From positions 558,001-622,000 of the forward strand of contig CAVZIL010000001.1 of NCBI GenBank assembly GCA_963775505.1: a DNA stretch of 64,000 nt, given 5' to 3'. The notes beneath the pieces were generated by a model, which had not been told where the DNA came from, did not search any database, and saw nothing but the letters and a program-made list of their open reading frames with translations. The DNA comes from JAIBJN01 sp963775505. Lineage in GTDB: Bacteria > Actinomycetota > Thermoleophilia > Gaiellales > Gaiellaceae. The position numbers and the translations under genes are program-made. Below are positions 41,966-50,168 of the stretch, piece by piece (the stretch's first letter is position 1; each line of letters starts with the position of its first letter).

Positions 41966-42969
41966 CAACGCGCCTGGCCACCGGCTCTCAGCTGCTTGCG
42001 CCGGTTCTGCTGCTGGCGCTCGTCGGCGTGCTCGGAAGCTTCACCTCGCGCTCCGTGCAGTTCCAGTTCCGCTTCGCACTCGTCATGGCCACGATCGTGA
42101 TCGCGCTCTACGTCTTCATCGGGAACTCCGGCGTCGTCTCCTTCGGGCAGGTGAGCTTCGTCGCGGTCGGGGCCTTCGCCGCCGGGCTCACGACGGTCCC
42201 GGAGGCGCTCAAGCTCTCGCTCAGCCCCGACCTCTTCCCGCTGATCGCGGGCGCGGAGGTCGGGAACGCCGTCTCGCTCGTGCTGGCCGCCGTCGTCGGC
42301 GGCGTCTTCGCCTTCGTCGTCGGCGTCCCGCTCATGCGCCTCTCGGGGCTCTCGGCCGGCATCGCCACGTTCGCCGTGCTCGTGATCACGAACAACGTCC
42401 TCCGCAACTGGGAGGCGGTCGGCCCGGGCGCGCGGACGCTGTCGCTCGTTCCCGAGACGACGAGCTTCCTGCAGGCGACCTGCGGGGCGATCGCGGTCGC
42501 AGTGATCGCGTTCGCCTACCAGCGGAGCCGCTTCGGCCGCGTCCTGCGGGCTTCGAGCGACGATGCGGCGGCCGCGCAGGGCACCGGGATCGAGATCCAC
42601 CGCCAGCGCCTCCTCGCCTTCACGCTCTCGGGGACTCTCGCCGGCTTCGCGGGCGGCCTGCTCGTGCACCTGCTCGGCAGCATCACGACGCAGCAGGTCT
42701 ACCTCGACCTCGCGTTCGTGACGCTCGCCATGCTCGTGATCGGCGGCGTTCGCAGCCTCTGGGGCGCGGTCGTCGGCGCCCTGCTCGTGAGCGGGGTCAA
42801 CTCCCTCCTCCTCACCGCCGAGAGCGGGCTCGGCCTCGGCTTCGGCGAGCTGGACCTCCCCACGGGCACGCGGCTGGTTACGCTGGGCGTCGTCATGGCG
42901 CTGATCCTCCTTTTCCGGCCGCGCGGGCTGACAGGCGGCCGTGAGGTCACGTTGAGGCTTCCGCGTTGA
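41950..42969 (+). CDS. livM: Second Liv-type importer, permease LivM
   Basis: 339 residues from ATG 41950. LivM marks: VFIGNSGVVSFGQVSFVAVGAF (split in two, about 50-70), LRLSGLSAGIATFAVLVIT-type segment (MRLSGLSAGIATFAVL), coupling loop SRFGRVLRASSDDAAAAQG (about 185-203), and a LVIGGVRSLWGAVVGALLVS near the C-terminus ending LLFRPRGLTGG. Normal length for the family, unlike the long LivM at 17214. Its stop overlaps the next gene by 4 nt. Confidence 0.92.
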   Translation: MGAALTTRLATGSQLLAPVLLLALVGVLGSFTSRSVQFQFRFALVMATIVIALYVFIGNSGVVSFGQVSFVAVGAFAAGLTTVPEALKLSLSPDLFPLIAGAEVGNAVSLVLAAVVGGVFAFVVGVPLMRLSGLSAGIATFAVLVITNNVLRNWEAVGPGARTLSLVPETTSFLQATCGAIAVAVIAFAYQRSRFGRVLRASSDDAAAAQGTGIEIHRQRLLAFTLSGTLAGFAGGLLVHLLGSITTQQVYLDLAFVTLAMLVIGGVRSLWGAVVGALLVSGVNSLLLTAESGLGLGFGELDLPTGTRLVTLGVVMALILLFRPRGLTGGREVTLRLPR

Positions 42970-43889
42970 GGGTCTGCGTCGTCGGCTGCGGCGCCGTCGG
43001 CTCCCTCTTCGCGGCGTCGCTGGCCCAGCTCGACGACGTCGAGGTCTGGGCCTTCGACCTCGACGCCGAGCACGTCGGTGCGATCCGGGAGCGCGGCCTC
43101 CGCCTCTCCGGCGCCCGCGACCTGGTCGGCCGGCCGCGGGCGACGACGGACGCCTCGGAGCTTCCTCCCTGCGAGCTCGCGATCGTGGCGACGAAGAGCA
43201 TGCACACGGACGCCGCGCTGGCCTCGGTCGCGCACGCGCTCGGGGACGGCGCCGTCTGCTCCGTCCAGAACGGACTCGGGAACGAGGAGGCGATCGCCGA
43301 GCACGTGCCCCGCGTGATCCGCGGGACGACCTTCCCGGCCGGCCACGTCGTCGAGCCCGGCCACGTCCAGTGGGACGTCGAGGGCGACACGACCATCGGC
43401 CCGTTCGAGCCGCAGCCCCGCCTCGAGCGAGGAGGTCGAGCGGCTCGCGGAGGCGTGTACCCGCGCCGGGATGCCGACCTCCGCGGTCGCCGACGCCCGC
43501 GGCCCGCAGTGGCGCAAGGTGATCTTCAACGCCGCCACAAATCCCGGTCGGCGCCCTCACCGGGCTGACCCACGGCCGCGTCTGCGAGGACGAGGCGCTG
43601 CGCCGCCTCGTCAGCGGCCTCGTCGACGAGGGGAAGGCGGTGGCGGCGGCGGAGGGCATCGTCCTGGACGCCGACCCGGAGGAGCTGATCGACTACGCCG
43701 CCCGGCCCGACGTCGCCTACGACCACAAGGCGAGCATGCTCCAGGACGTCGAGGCGCGGCGGCAGACGGAGGTCGACTACCTGAACGGCGGTATCGTCCG
43801 CTTCGGGCAGGCGCGCGGAGTGCCCACGCCTCTGAACGCGGCGGTGCGTCGCGCTGATCAAGGGACTGGAGGCATCGTGGCAACGGTGA
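42966..43889 (+). CDS. Second ketopantoate reductase-like protein, three frameshifts
   Basis: About 306 residues after removing three extra bases, near 43417, 43545 and 43849. In order the frames give VCVVGCGAVGSLFAASLAQL (NADP site), LAIVATKSMHTDAALASV, CSVQNGLGNEEAIAEHVPRV, then EEVERLAEACTRAGMPTSAV and PQWRKVIFNAATN (catalytic Lys), then ALTGLTHGRVCEDEALRRLV and QDVEARRQTEVDYLNGGIV, and last ALIKGLEASWQR. Each junction restores the family sequence exactly, and the corrected length is a whole number of codons. Likely sequence errors rather than decay. It is a paralogue of the protein at 37376. Confidence 0.8.
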
Positions 43890-45016
43890 GCGCGGACGTC
43901 GAGCGCCGCTACCGGAACGTCCGCGGAGGCGCTCGCGCGAAACGACCTGGACGCGGCCGTCGTCGCGGGCAGCGAGTACTCGGGCTTCGAGGGCGCGGTG
44001 ACGTACCTCTCGGGCTTCGTCATCGTCCACCGGTACGCGTACGTGCTCCTGCCGCTCGAGGGCGAGCCGGCGATCGTCTTCCCGAGCGAGGCGCGCTACG
44101 TCGGGGAGCACGGGACGACGTGGATCGAGGAGCAGGTCTTCGTCGACACGCCCGGCGCCTGGCTTCGCGAGCGGGCAAGGGAGCGCGGCTGGAAGCGGCT
44201 CGGCGTGTACGGGCTCGACTACGTCATGCCCGTCCGTGACTACCGGGCGCTCGTCGACGGAGGGCCGAGCTCGTCGCCTTCGACGTCGAGTTCGACCACG
44301 CCCGGGCGGTCAAGTGCGACGAGGAGCTCGCCTCGGTGCGCGACAGCGTCCGGATCAACACCGAGGGCTTCTGGCTCTTCCTCGAGGAGTTCGCGCCCGG
44401 GAGGACCGAGGCCGAGCTGCTCGCCCCCTGCGAGCGCTACTTCGTCGAGCAGGGCTGCGGCCGGTTGACGATGGACATGGTGCTCGTCGGCGAGGGCGGG
44501 GCCGCCGAGCCGGAGTTCCGCATCGCGAGCGGCGAGCGGCGCGTCCAGGCGGGAGACCTCGTCCTCCCCTCGCTCGAGATCGCCGGGCCCGGCGGCCACT
44601 GGGTCGAGGTCTCGCGCGCGATCGCCGACGGGGAGCCCCGCGACGACGCGAAGCTGATGCTCGACGCCTACGAGGAGTACTACGAGGCCGCCAGGTCGGC
44701 CATGCGCCCGGGCGCGTCCGCGCACGACGTCCACCGGGCGGTCTCGCGCGGCTTCGTCGAGCGGGGCTTCGCCCTGGGGCACGTCACCGGGCACTCGATC
44801 GGGATGACCATGATCGAGTTCCCGAAGATCGGCGAGGGGGTCGAGACGGAGCTGGCCGAGAACATGGTCTTCTCGATGCACCCCCACGCGATCGCGGAGG
44901 ACGGAAGGGCGTGCCTCTACATGCAGGACACATGGCTGGTCACGGCCGGGGGCGGCGAGCCGCTCGCGGGCCTGCCGATGCGGATCTTCGCCGGCGACGA
45001 GCGCCGCCCGGCGTAG
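43877..45016 (+). CDS. Second M24-family metallohydrolase, two frameshifts
   Basis: About 378 residues after correction of an extra base near 43923 and a second slip (one base lost or two gained) near 44260. Start GTG 43877 overlaps the PanE-like gene. Segments in order: VSADVERRYRNVR, EALARNDLDAAVVAGSEYSG, VTYLSGFVIVHRYAYVLLPL, then AFDVEFDHARAVKCDEELAS and a pita-bread domain with GHVTGHSIGMTMIEFP and ENMVFSMHPHAIAED. The second Asp-rich metal strand reads AGDLVLPSLEIAGPGGHWVE, in which the usual Asp pair is hard to find, so metal binding may be altered. It is convergent with the MarR genes. Confidence 0.75.
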
Positions 45017-45019
45017 CTC

Positions 45020-45513
45020 TCAGCCCTCTTCGGGCGGCTCGCAGTCGCCGTCGATCTCGGCGGCGGCGCCCGGGAGGCGGGCGAGCAGGGAGGAGAGCGT
45101 TCGCCGCTCGTCGTCCGTGAAGCGCCGATGAAGAGCGACTCGATGCCGGCGACGTGCGTGCGCGAGGCCTGGCGGAGCTTCTCGTAGCCGTCGGCCGTGA
45201 GCTTCGCGTAGACGACGCGGCGGTCGGACTCGCACAGGACCCGCTCGACGAGGCCGGCGCGCTCCAGCCCCTCGAGCAGGCGCGTGATGCCCGAGGCCGT
45301 CAGGAGGACGGACTCGGCGAGGTCGACCCGTCGCATTCGCTTCTCCGGGGCGCGCGCGAGGTGGAGGAGGACCTCGTAGTCGTTGATCGTGAGCCCGTGC
45401 TCGGCGACGAGCTCGGCCGAGAGCTCCCGCGTCAGCGCCGCGTGCGCGCGCAGGAAGCGAATCCACGCCTCGAGCCTCGCCGTGTCGGGCAGCGCCTGTG
45501 CGCCGACGGTCAT
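45020..45513 (-). CDS. MarR-family regulator 1, one frameshift
   Basis: About 164 residues after adding back one base near 45128. Winged-helix core: HAALTRELSAELVAEHGLTINDYEVLLHL (two pieces, about 25-53), MRRVDLAESVLLTASGITRLLEGLERAGLV and CESDRRVVYAKLTADGYEKL. The frame then changes and continues RRFTDDERRTLSSLLARLPG to the stop. The start ATG overlaps the stop of MarR 2 by 4 nt, so the two regulators are co-translated. Two distinct MarR proteins encoded back to back are unusual. Confidence 0.8.
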
Positions 45514-45966
45514 TGTCGGACTGTAGTGATCTCGTCAGCGAGCGCGCGGCGGAGGATGTCCCGCAGCGCCCTCTGGTCCGCCGCGGGGAGCGCCGCGAGG
45601 GCGGCCGGCGGCTCGCTCAGGAGCTCGATGACGCGGGCGCGGACCTCGGCGCCCTCGGGAGTCAGGACGAGCGTCTTCACGCGCCGGTCCTCGGCTCCCG
45701 GGGTGCCGTTCGACGAGGCCGCGCGACTCGAGGCGGTCGACGATCCCGGTGACGTTGGAGGCGTGGCAGTAGAGCGCCTCGGCAAGCGCGCTCATCGCGA
45801 GCGGCTCGTCCGGGTCGAGCCGCCGGAGGGCGTGGGCCTGGACCGGGGTGAGGTCGAGGCCCGCCAGGCTGGAGCTGAGGACTCCGTGCTTCGCCCTCGC
45901 CACTCTGAAGAGCAGCTCCCACGCCTCACGTGCGACGTCCGTCGCCGGCTCCGCCGTGACCGACAT
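45510..45966 (-). CDS. MarR-family regulator 2, one frameshift
   Basis: About 151 residues after removal of one extra base near 45703. The first frame gives AWELLFRVARAKHGVLSSSL, LTPVQAHALRRLDPDEPLAM, SALAEALYCHASNVTGIVDR and LESRGLVERHPG; the second resumes AEDRRVKTLVLTPEGAEVRA and runs to the stop. The segments cover a complete MarR winged helix. The gene is divergent from the ABC exporter across 64 bp that carry a palindrome and overlapping promoters, so it most likely regulates the exporter and itself. Confidence 0.82.
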
Positions 45967-45995
45967 GGATCCGATGGTACTTGATGAGGTAGATG

Positions 45996-46010
45996 CTTGA
46001 CAAGGTCAAG
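45996..46010. promoter_or_regulatory. MarR operator candidate
   Basis: CTTGAC-AAG-GTCAAG is a perfect 6-bp inverted repeat with a 3-nt spacer in the divergent gap between the MarR genes and the exporter. A degenerate copy with the same spacing, CTTGAT-GAG-GTAGAT, lies one turn and a half upstream at 45980-45994. The palindrome overlaps the -35 boxes of both directions. Confidence 0.65.
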
Positions 46011-46024
46011 TTTCTCGCTAGCCT
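45997..46024 (+). promoter_or_regulatory. Exporter promoter, leaderless
   Basis: TTGACA (45997-46002), a 16-nt spacer and TAGCCT (46019-46024), which ends 6 nt before the ATG at 46031. A bound MarR dimer on the palindrome would block this promoter. Confidence 0.6.
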
Positions 46025-46030
46025 GGCCCC

Positions 46031-47032
46031 ATGCGCGACGAGCACGGAATCCAGGCAGAAGGCCTTGCGCGCGAGTTCAAGGGAGGGATCCGCGCCGTCG
46101 ACGGGATCGACCTCGTCGTGGCGCCCGGTGAGATCTACGGCTTCCTCGGGCCGAACGGTGCCGGGAAGTCGACGACCGTGCACATGCTGACGACGCTCTT
46201 GCCGCCCACAGCAGGTGTCGCGCGCGTGGCCGGCTTCGACGTCGTGCACGAGGGCGCACAGGTGCGGGCCGCGATTGGCGCCGCTCTCCAGGAGGCTGCG
46301 CTCGACCCACTCCTCAGCGGGCGGGAGCACCTGCGCCTGCAGACGGCGCTGCACGGCATGCCCAAGGCGCGACGGCGCGGCCGGAGCGAGGAGCTGCTCG
46401 AGCGTGTCGGCCTGACCGAAGCTGCCGACCGCAAGGTGAAGACGTACTCCGGCGGCATGAAGCGACGGCTCGATCTCGCGCTCGCCCTCGTCCACGAGCC
46501 GAGCATCCTCTTCCTCGACGAGCCGACGACCGGTCTGGATCCGCAGAGCCGAAACGCCCTCTGGGCGGAGGTGGCCCGGCTCGCGCGCGACGAGGGCGTC
46601 ACCGTCTTCCTGACGACCCAGTACCTCGAGGAGGCCGACGTCCTCGCCGACCGGGTCGGGATCATCGACCACGGTCGCATCGTCGCCTCGGGCACTCCGG
46701 GGGCGCTCAAGGCCGAGATCGGCCGGCCGAGCGTCGAGGCCATTCCCGCCGACCCCGCCGAGCTGGGCGCGGTCGCGCGGACGCTCGAGCGCTTCGGCGA
46801 CCCGGTCCCAGGCTCGCCGAAGGGCGCGTCGGTCCGGCTCGACGGCGGGGAGGAGGCGCTGGCCGACGTCGTGCGGGCGCTCGATGCCGAGGGGCTCCAC
46901 CTGCAGCACCTCCAGCTCCACGCGCCGACGCTCGACGACGTCTTCCTTGCCAAGACGGGGCGTTCGCTCGAGGGCGCCGGCGACGACGTCGAGCCGGAGC
47001 CCGAACCGGAACCGGCTCCGACGGCGGCGTGA
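46031..47032 (+). CDS. ABC exporter ATPase (DrrA-like)
   Basis: 333 residues. Walker A GFLGPNGAGKSTTVHML (about 37-53), YSGGMKRRLDLALALVHEPS signature (about 139-158), Walker B ILFLDEPTTGLDPQSRNALW and the H-loop VFLTTQYLEEADVLADRVGI. The C-terminal 90 residues match the daunorubicin-resistance DrrA extension (LHLQHLQLHAPTLDDVFLAKTG), then an EPEPEPEP tail. It powers two ABC-2 permeases encoded downstream. The exported compound is unknown; MarR control suggests a toxic or phenolic compound. Confidence 0.92.
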   Translation: MRDEHGIQAEGLAREFKGGIRAVDGIDLVVAPGEIYGFLGPNGAGKSTTVHMLTTLLPPTAGVARVAGFDVVHEGAQVRAAIGAALQEAALDPLLSGREHLRLQTALHGMPKARRRGRSEELLERVGLTEAADRKVKTYSGGMKRRLDLALALVHEPSILFLDEPTTGLDPQSRNALWAEVARLARDEGVTVFLTTQYLEEADVLADRVGIIDHGRIVASGTPGALKAEIGRPSVEAIPADPAELGAVARTLERFGDPVPGSPKGASVRLDGGEEALADVVRALDAEGLHLQHLQLHAPTLDDVFLAKTGRSLEGAGDDVEPEPEPEPAPTAA

Positions 47033-47148
47033 CCGTCGCTCGCCTTCGGCTCGCTCCCGTGGGGGAAACCGAGTTTCCCCCACGTGCCCCCTTCTTTGAT
47101 GCAGTGAGGGAACCTCCCGGTTCCCTCACACACCATCCAAACGCTCAC
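47029..47148 (+). repeat. Intergenic repeat element, copy B
   Basis: A 120-bp element that begins with GTGACCGT (overlapping the exporter ATPase stop) and ends with ACGCTCAC (47141-47148). It contains two perfect hairpins: GTGGGGGAAAC-CGA-GTTTCCCCCAC and GTGAGGGAACC-TCCC-GGTTCCCTCAC. Left, centre and right blocks match copy A at 32897-33060, which is longer in the middle. It lies between two genes of one operon. Confidence 0.75.
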
Positions 47149-47166
47149 GGGCCGTGCCCGTGAGCG
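47142..47166 (+). promoter_or_regulatory. Hairpin containing the permease start codon (copy B)
   Basis: CGCTCACGGGC-CGT-GCCCGTGAGCG is a perfect 11-bp stem with a 3-nt loop. The GTG at 47160-47162, a start codon of the next gene, is buried in the right arm, just as in copy A. Confidence 0.6.
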
Positions 47167-47942
47167 GCAGCCCGCTCCTCCTCCAGGTCGGCTATCTTGC
47201 GCGCCGCTCCGTCTTGCGGACCCTGCGGCAGCCGATGAACGTGGTGCCGTCGTTCGTCTTCCCCCTGATCCTGCTCGCCGTCAACGTCGGCGGGCTCGAG
47301 TCGGCGGCCCGCATCCCGGGCTTCCCGGCCGACTCGTACCTCGACTTCGCCCTGGCGTTCACCTTCATGCAGGGCGCGCTCTTCGCGACGACGAACGCGG
47401 GCACCGATCTCGCGCGCGACATCCAGACCGGTTTCCTCAACCGCCTGGCGCTCACGCCGATGCGGAGCGCGGCGCTCCTGCTCGGCCAGCTCGCCGGCGT
47501 GATCGCGCTCGCGCTGATCCAGGCGACGCTCTACCTCACGGTCGGGCTGCTGGCGGGCGTGCGTCCCGAGAGCGGCCTCCTGGGCGTGTTCGTGATCGTC
47601 TTCCTCGGCCTCCTCATCGCGCTGGCGTTCGGCGCGATCGGCGTCTTCCTCGCGCTTCGCACCGGCTCGGGCGAGGCGATCCAGGCGCTCTTTCCGCTCT
47701 TCTTCGTCTTCCTCTTCCTCTCGTCCATGAACCTGCCGCGGAACCTGATCGAGATCGGGTGGTTTCGCACCGTGGCGACCGTCAACCCGGTCTCGTACCT
47801 GATCGAGGGCATCAGGAGCCTGATCATCACGGGCTGGGACGCCCAGGCGCTCGCGCTCGGGTTCGGCCTGGCTGCCGGGATCGCCGCCCTGGCCCTGGCG
47901 GCGGCCAGCGTCTCGTTGAAGGGCAGGCTGGCGCGGTCGTGA
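47160..47942 (+). CDS. ABC-2 type exporter permease 1
   Basis: 260 residues, six membrane helices, ABC-2 family. LRQPMNVVPSFVFPLILLAV is the first helix region (about 22-41); a TDLARDIQTGFLNRLALTPM coupling segment (about 80-99) and the C-terminal FRTVATVNPVSYLIEGIRSL signature are typical of DrrB-like exporters. GTG 47160 is preferred by analogy with the start after copy A of the repeat (both read GTG-AGC); GTG 47154, two codons earlier, is also possible. Works with the ATPase upstream and permease 2. Confidence 0.9.
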   Translation: MSGSPLLLQVGYLARRSVLRTLRQPMNVVPSFVFPLILLAVNVGGLESAARIPGFPADSYLDFALAFTFMQGALFATTNAGTDLARDIQTGFLNRLALTPMRSAALLLGQLAGVIALALIQATLYLTVGLLAGVRPESGLLGVFVIVFLGLLIALAFGAIGVFLALRTGSGEAIQALFPLFFVFLFLSSMNLPRNLIEIGWFRTVATVNPVSYLIEGIRSLIITGWDAQALALGFGLAAGIAALALAAASVSLKGRLARS

Positions 47943-48709
47943 GGGCCTTCGTCGCCGTCGCGCTCGCGGTCGCCTGGCGCGGGATTCACAACGCGTTCAC
48001 GAACCCGTCCATCTTCGTGCCGTCGCTCCTCTTCCCGCTCTTCTTCTTCACCGCGTTCGCCGGCGGGCTCTCCCGTGTCTCCGACGTTCCCGGCTTCGAC
48101 TTCCCGGCCGGCTACACGGCCTTCCAGTTCGTCTTCGTCTTCCTCCAGTCGGCGGCCTTCGGCGGGATCTTCAACGGCTTCGCCATCGCGCGGGACTTCG
48201 AGAGCGGGTTCGCGCGCCGGCTCCTGCTCGCGGCGCCGAGGCGGACCGGGATCATCGCCGGCTATGCCCTCGTCGCGCTCGTCCGCTGGGCTGCGACGGC
48301 CTCGGTCGTCTTCGTCGTGGCGCTCATCTCGGGGATGGAGGTGCTCGGCGACCCGGCCGAGCTCTTCGCGCTCGTCCTCCTCGGCCTCCTCGTCAACGTC
48401 GCGGCCGTGCTCTGGGCATCGGGGATCGCGATGCGCTTCCGTACCCTCCAGTCCGGCCCGCTCATGCAGGTGCCGGTTTTCCTGACGCTCTTCCTCGCCC
48501 CGGTCTACGTCCCGCTCGAGCTGCTCGACGGCTGGATCCATACGGTTGCGTCTGTCAACCCGGCGACCTTCCTGCTGGAGGCCGGCCGCGGCCTCTTCGC
48601 CGGCGAGCCCACGGAGGTGGGCGCCGCCTTCGCCATCGCGCTAGGCGCCGTCGGGCTGCTGACCCTGTGGGCGCTCCGGGGCCTCCGGAGCGCCGAGTCG
48701 GCCGGCTAA
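47939..48709 (+). CDS. ABC-2 type exporter permease 2
   Basis: 256 residues, GTG start overlapping the stop of permease 1. Six helices, with the same elements in the same order: AFTNPSIFVPSLLFPLFFFT, AIARDFESGFARRLLLAAPR (coupling region, about 82-101) and IHTVASVNPATFLLEAGRGL near the C-terminus. The two permeases are clearly paralogous and probably form a heterodimer. Convergent with the VOC gene, 23 bp apart. Confidence 0.9.
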   Translation: MRAFVAVALAVAWRGIHNAFTNPSIFVPSLLFPLFFFTAFAGGLSRVSDVPGFDFPAGYTAFQFVFVFLQSAAFGGIFNGFAIARDFESGFARRLLLAAPRRTGIIAGYALVALVRWAATASVVFVVALISGMEVLGDPAELFALVLLGLLVNVAAVLWASGIAMRFRTLQSGPLMQVPVFLTLFLAPVYVPLELLDGWIHTVASVNPATFLLEAGRGLFAGEPTEVGAAFAIALGAVGLLTLWALRGLRSAESAG

Positions 48710-48732
48710 ACCGAGCGGCGGGACGTGGCTCC

Positions 48733-49173
48733 CTAGGCGATGCCCTTGCGGCGGAGCTCGTCCAGCGCGGCCTCGGTCTTCCCGAGCTCGGTCAGGCCCA
48801 TGGCGCGCAGAACCTCGGGAGCCTTCGTGAACTGGACCTCCCGGTAGTCGACCACCTGGATTCGGTTTCCCCAGGGGTCGCGGAAGTCGAGGCCTCGGCC
48901 GGGGAGGATCTCGACGCCGGCTTCCGCCAGGGCCCGCCGCACGGCCTCCGTGTCGTCGACCACGAGACCGAGGTGCCGGTGCTCGTCGGGCGGCTGCGTC
49001 CGGCCCTCGCCGAGAGCGAGGAACTGGTCGCCCATGTCGACGAACGCCATGCCGGGCGCCCGTCCGCGCAGCTCGATGTCGAAGATGCCGCCGTAGAACG
49101 CGAGCGCCTCCTGGACGTCGCCGACCTCGAGCGCGACGTGGTTGATGCCCACCGGGCGTGGGCGAGCGCTCAT
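48733..49173 (-). CDS. Single-domain VOC protein
   Basis: 146 residues. VGINHVALEVGDVQEALAFY opens the VOC fold with a metal-ligand His (about residue 12), HRHLGLVVDDTEAVRRAL gives the second ligand region (about 66) and FRDPWGNRIQVVDY the last (about 97-110). The C-terminal helix (LRAMGLTELGKTEAALDELR) is an addition beyond the basic fold. Possibly a lyase or dioxygenase; the substrate is unknown. Confidence 0.88.
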   Translation of the reverse strand: MSARPRPVGINHVALEVGDVQEALAFYGGIFDIELRGRAPGMAFVDMGDQFLALGEGRTQPPDEHRHLGLVVDDTEAVRRALAEAGVEILPGRGLDFRDPWGNRIQVVDYREVQFTKAPEVLRAMGLTELGKTEAALDELRRKGIA

Positions 49174-49289
49174 ACGGGTAGCGTGGGAAGGGACTGGCCC
49201 AAATCGCCCGAAACCCTAACCACTCGGCTTCGTGAGGATTTGATGAAAACTCTCTTGCCCCGGCGCATGCCCACCGATTAGCTCCTACA

Positions 49290-50168
49290 GTGGTTGAGTT
49301 GTCGACCATCGCCCGGATCGTCGTCGGCCTCGTTCTCCTCTGGGCCGCGGCTGCCAAGCTGCGCCGGCGGGAGGACCTGCCCGACTGGCTGACCGCGTAC
49401 GGACTGCCCGCGCGCTACGCCCGCCCGGCCGCCTGGGGCGTCGTGGCGGCGGAGGCGGTCGTCGGCGTTCTCCTCCTCGTCGGCGTCGGCATGCCGGCGA
49501 GCGCCTACGCTGCGGTCGCGCTCGGCGTCGGCTTCCTCGCGGCGCTGGGTTGGGCGCGCCTCCGCGGCGTCGAGCGGCTGCGGTGCGGCTGCTTCGGCGC
49601 CTCCGAAGGGCGCACCACGCACCTCCTGATCCGCGCGGGCGCGTTCACGGCGCTCGCCCTGGTGGCGGCGTTCGGCGGCAGCCTCGACCTCTCCGTCTCC
49701 GCCGACTCAGTGGTCGCCGTGATGCTCGTGCTCCTCTCGGGCGCGGTCGTCCTGCTGTCGCTGCTCGTCCTCGCGCTCTACCGCCAGGTGGGCGTGCTCA
49801 CGCTCCGGATCGGCCCGAGGGTCCCGTTCGAGCTGGCCGAGGAGGGGCCCCAGCTCGGCCAGGCCGCTCCCGAGCTCGACGGTCTCCGCGGCCGCAGGTC
49901 CGAGGTGGTTTTCTTCTTCTCGTCCACGTGCCGGATCTGCCGCCAGCTCAGCGCCGGCGTCGCGGCGCTCGCCCGCCGGGGCCTCGCCGTGCGCGTCGTC
50001 GAGGAAGAGCTCGAGGAGGACGCCTTCGCGCGCTGGAACGTGCCGGGGACGCCGTTCGTCGTCCACCTCGTCGACGGCGTCGTCGCCGCCAAGGGAACCG
50101 TGAACACGCTGGAGGAGCTCGAAACGCTTCTCGACACGGGCAGAGCCCGGGTTCATGCAGCCGCCTGA
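49290..50168 (+). CDS. MauE-like membrane domain fused to thioredoxin-fold domain
   Basis: 292 residues, GTG start. The N-terminal half has four membrane helices in the MauE/DoxX arrangement (RIVVGLVLLWAAAAKLRRRE at residues 8-27, AAWGVVAAEAVVGVLLLVGV, and a CGCFG motif near residue 99). A further helix leads to a thioredoxin-like domain whose active-site motif is SSTCRICRQL (Cys214-x-x-Cys217), with the cis-Pro strand NVPGTPFVVHLVDG. In mau clusters, separate MauE and MauD proteins form the disulfides of the methylamine dehydrogenase light chain; here both functions appear fused, and a light-chain-like gene follows with a 14-nt overlap. Confidence 0.85.
   Translation: MVELSTIARIVVGLVLLWAAAAKLRRREDLPDWLTAYGLPARYARPAAWGVVAAEAVVGVLLLVGVGMPASAYAAVALGVGFLAALGWARLRGVERLRCGCFGASEGRTTHLLIRAGAFTALALVAAFGGSLDLSVSADSVVAVMLVLLSGAVVLLSLLVLALYRQVGVLTLRIGPRVPFELAEEGPQLGQAAPELDGLRGRRSEVVFFFSSTCRICRQLSAGVAALARRGLAVRVVEEELEEDAFARWNVPGTPFVVHLVDGVVAAKGTVNTLEELETLLDTGRARVHAAA

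Noticed and set aside
37376..43889. Pantothenate biosynthesis (two PanE-like genes)
   Set aside because: There is no panB, panC or panD nearby and two paralogues flank an importer; a catabolic 2-oxo acid reductase is more likely.
43410..45710. True pseudogenes (decaying operon end)
   Set aside because: Every slip restores conserved sequence at once and no nonsense substitutions accompany them; read or assembly error is favoured, so the genes are listed as CDS with frameshifts.
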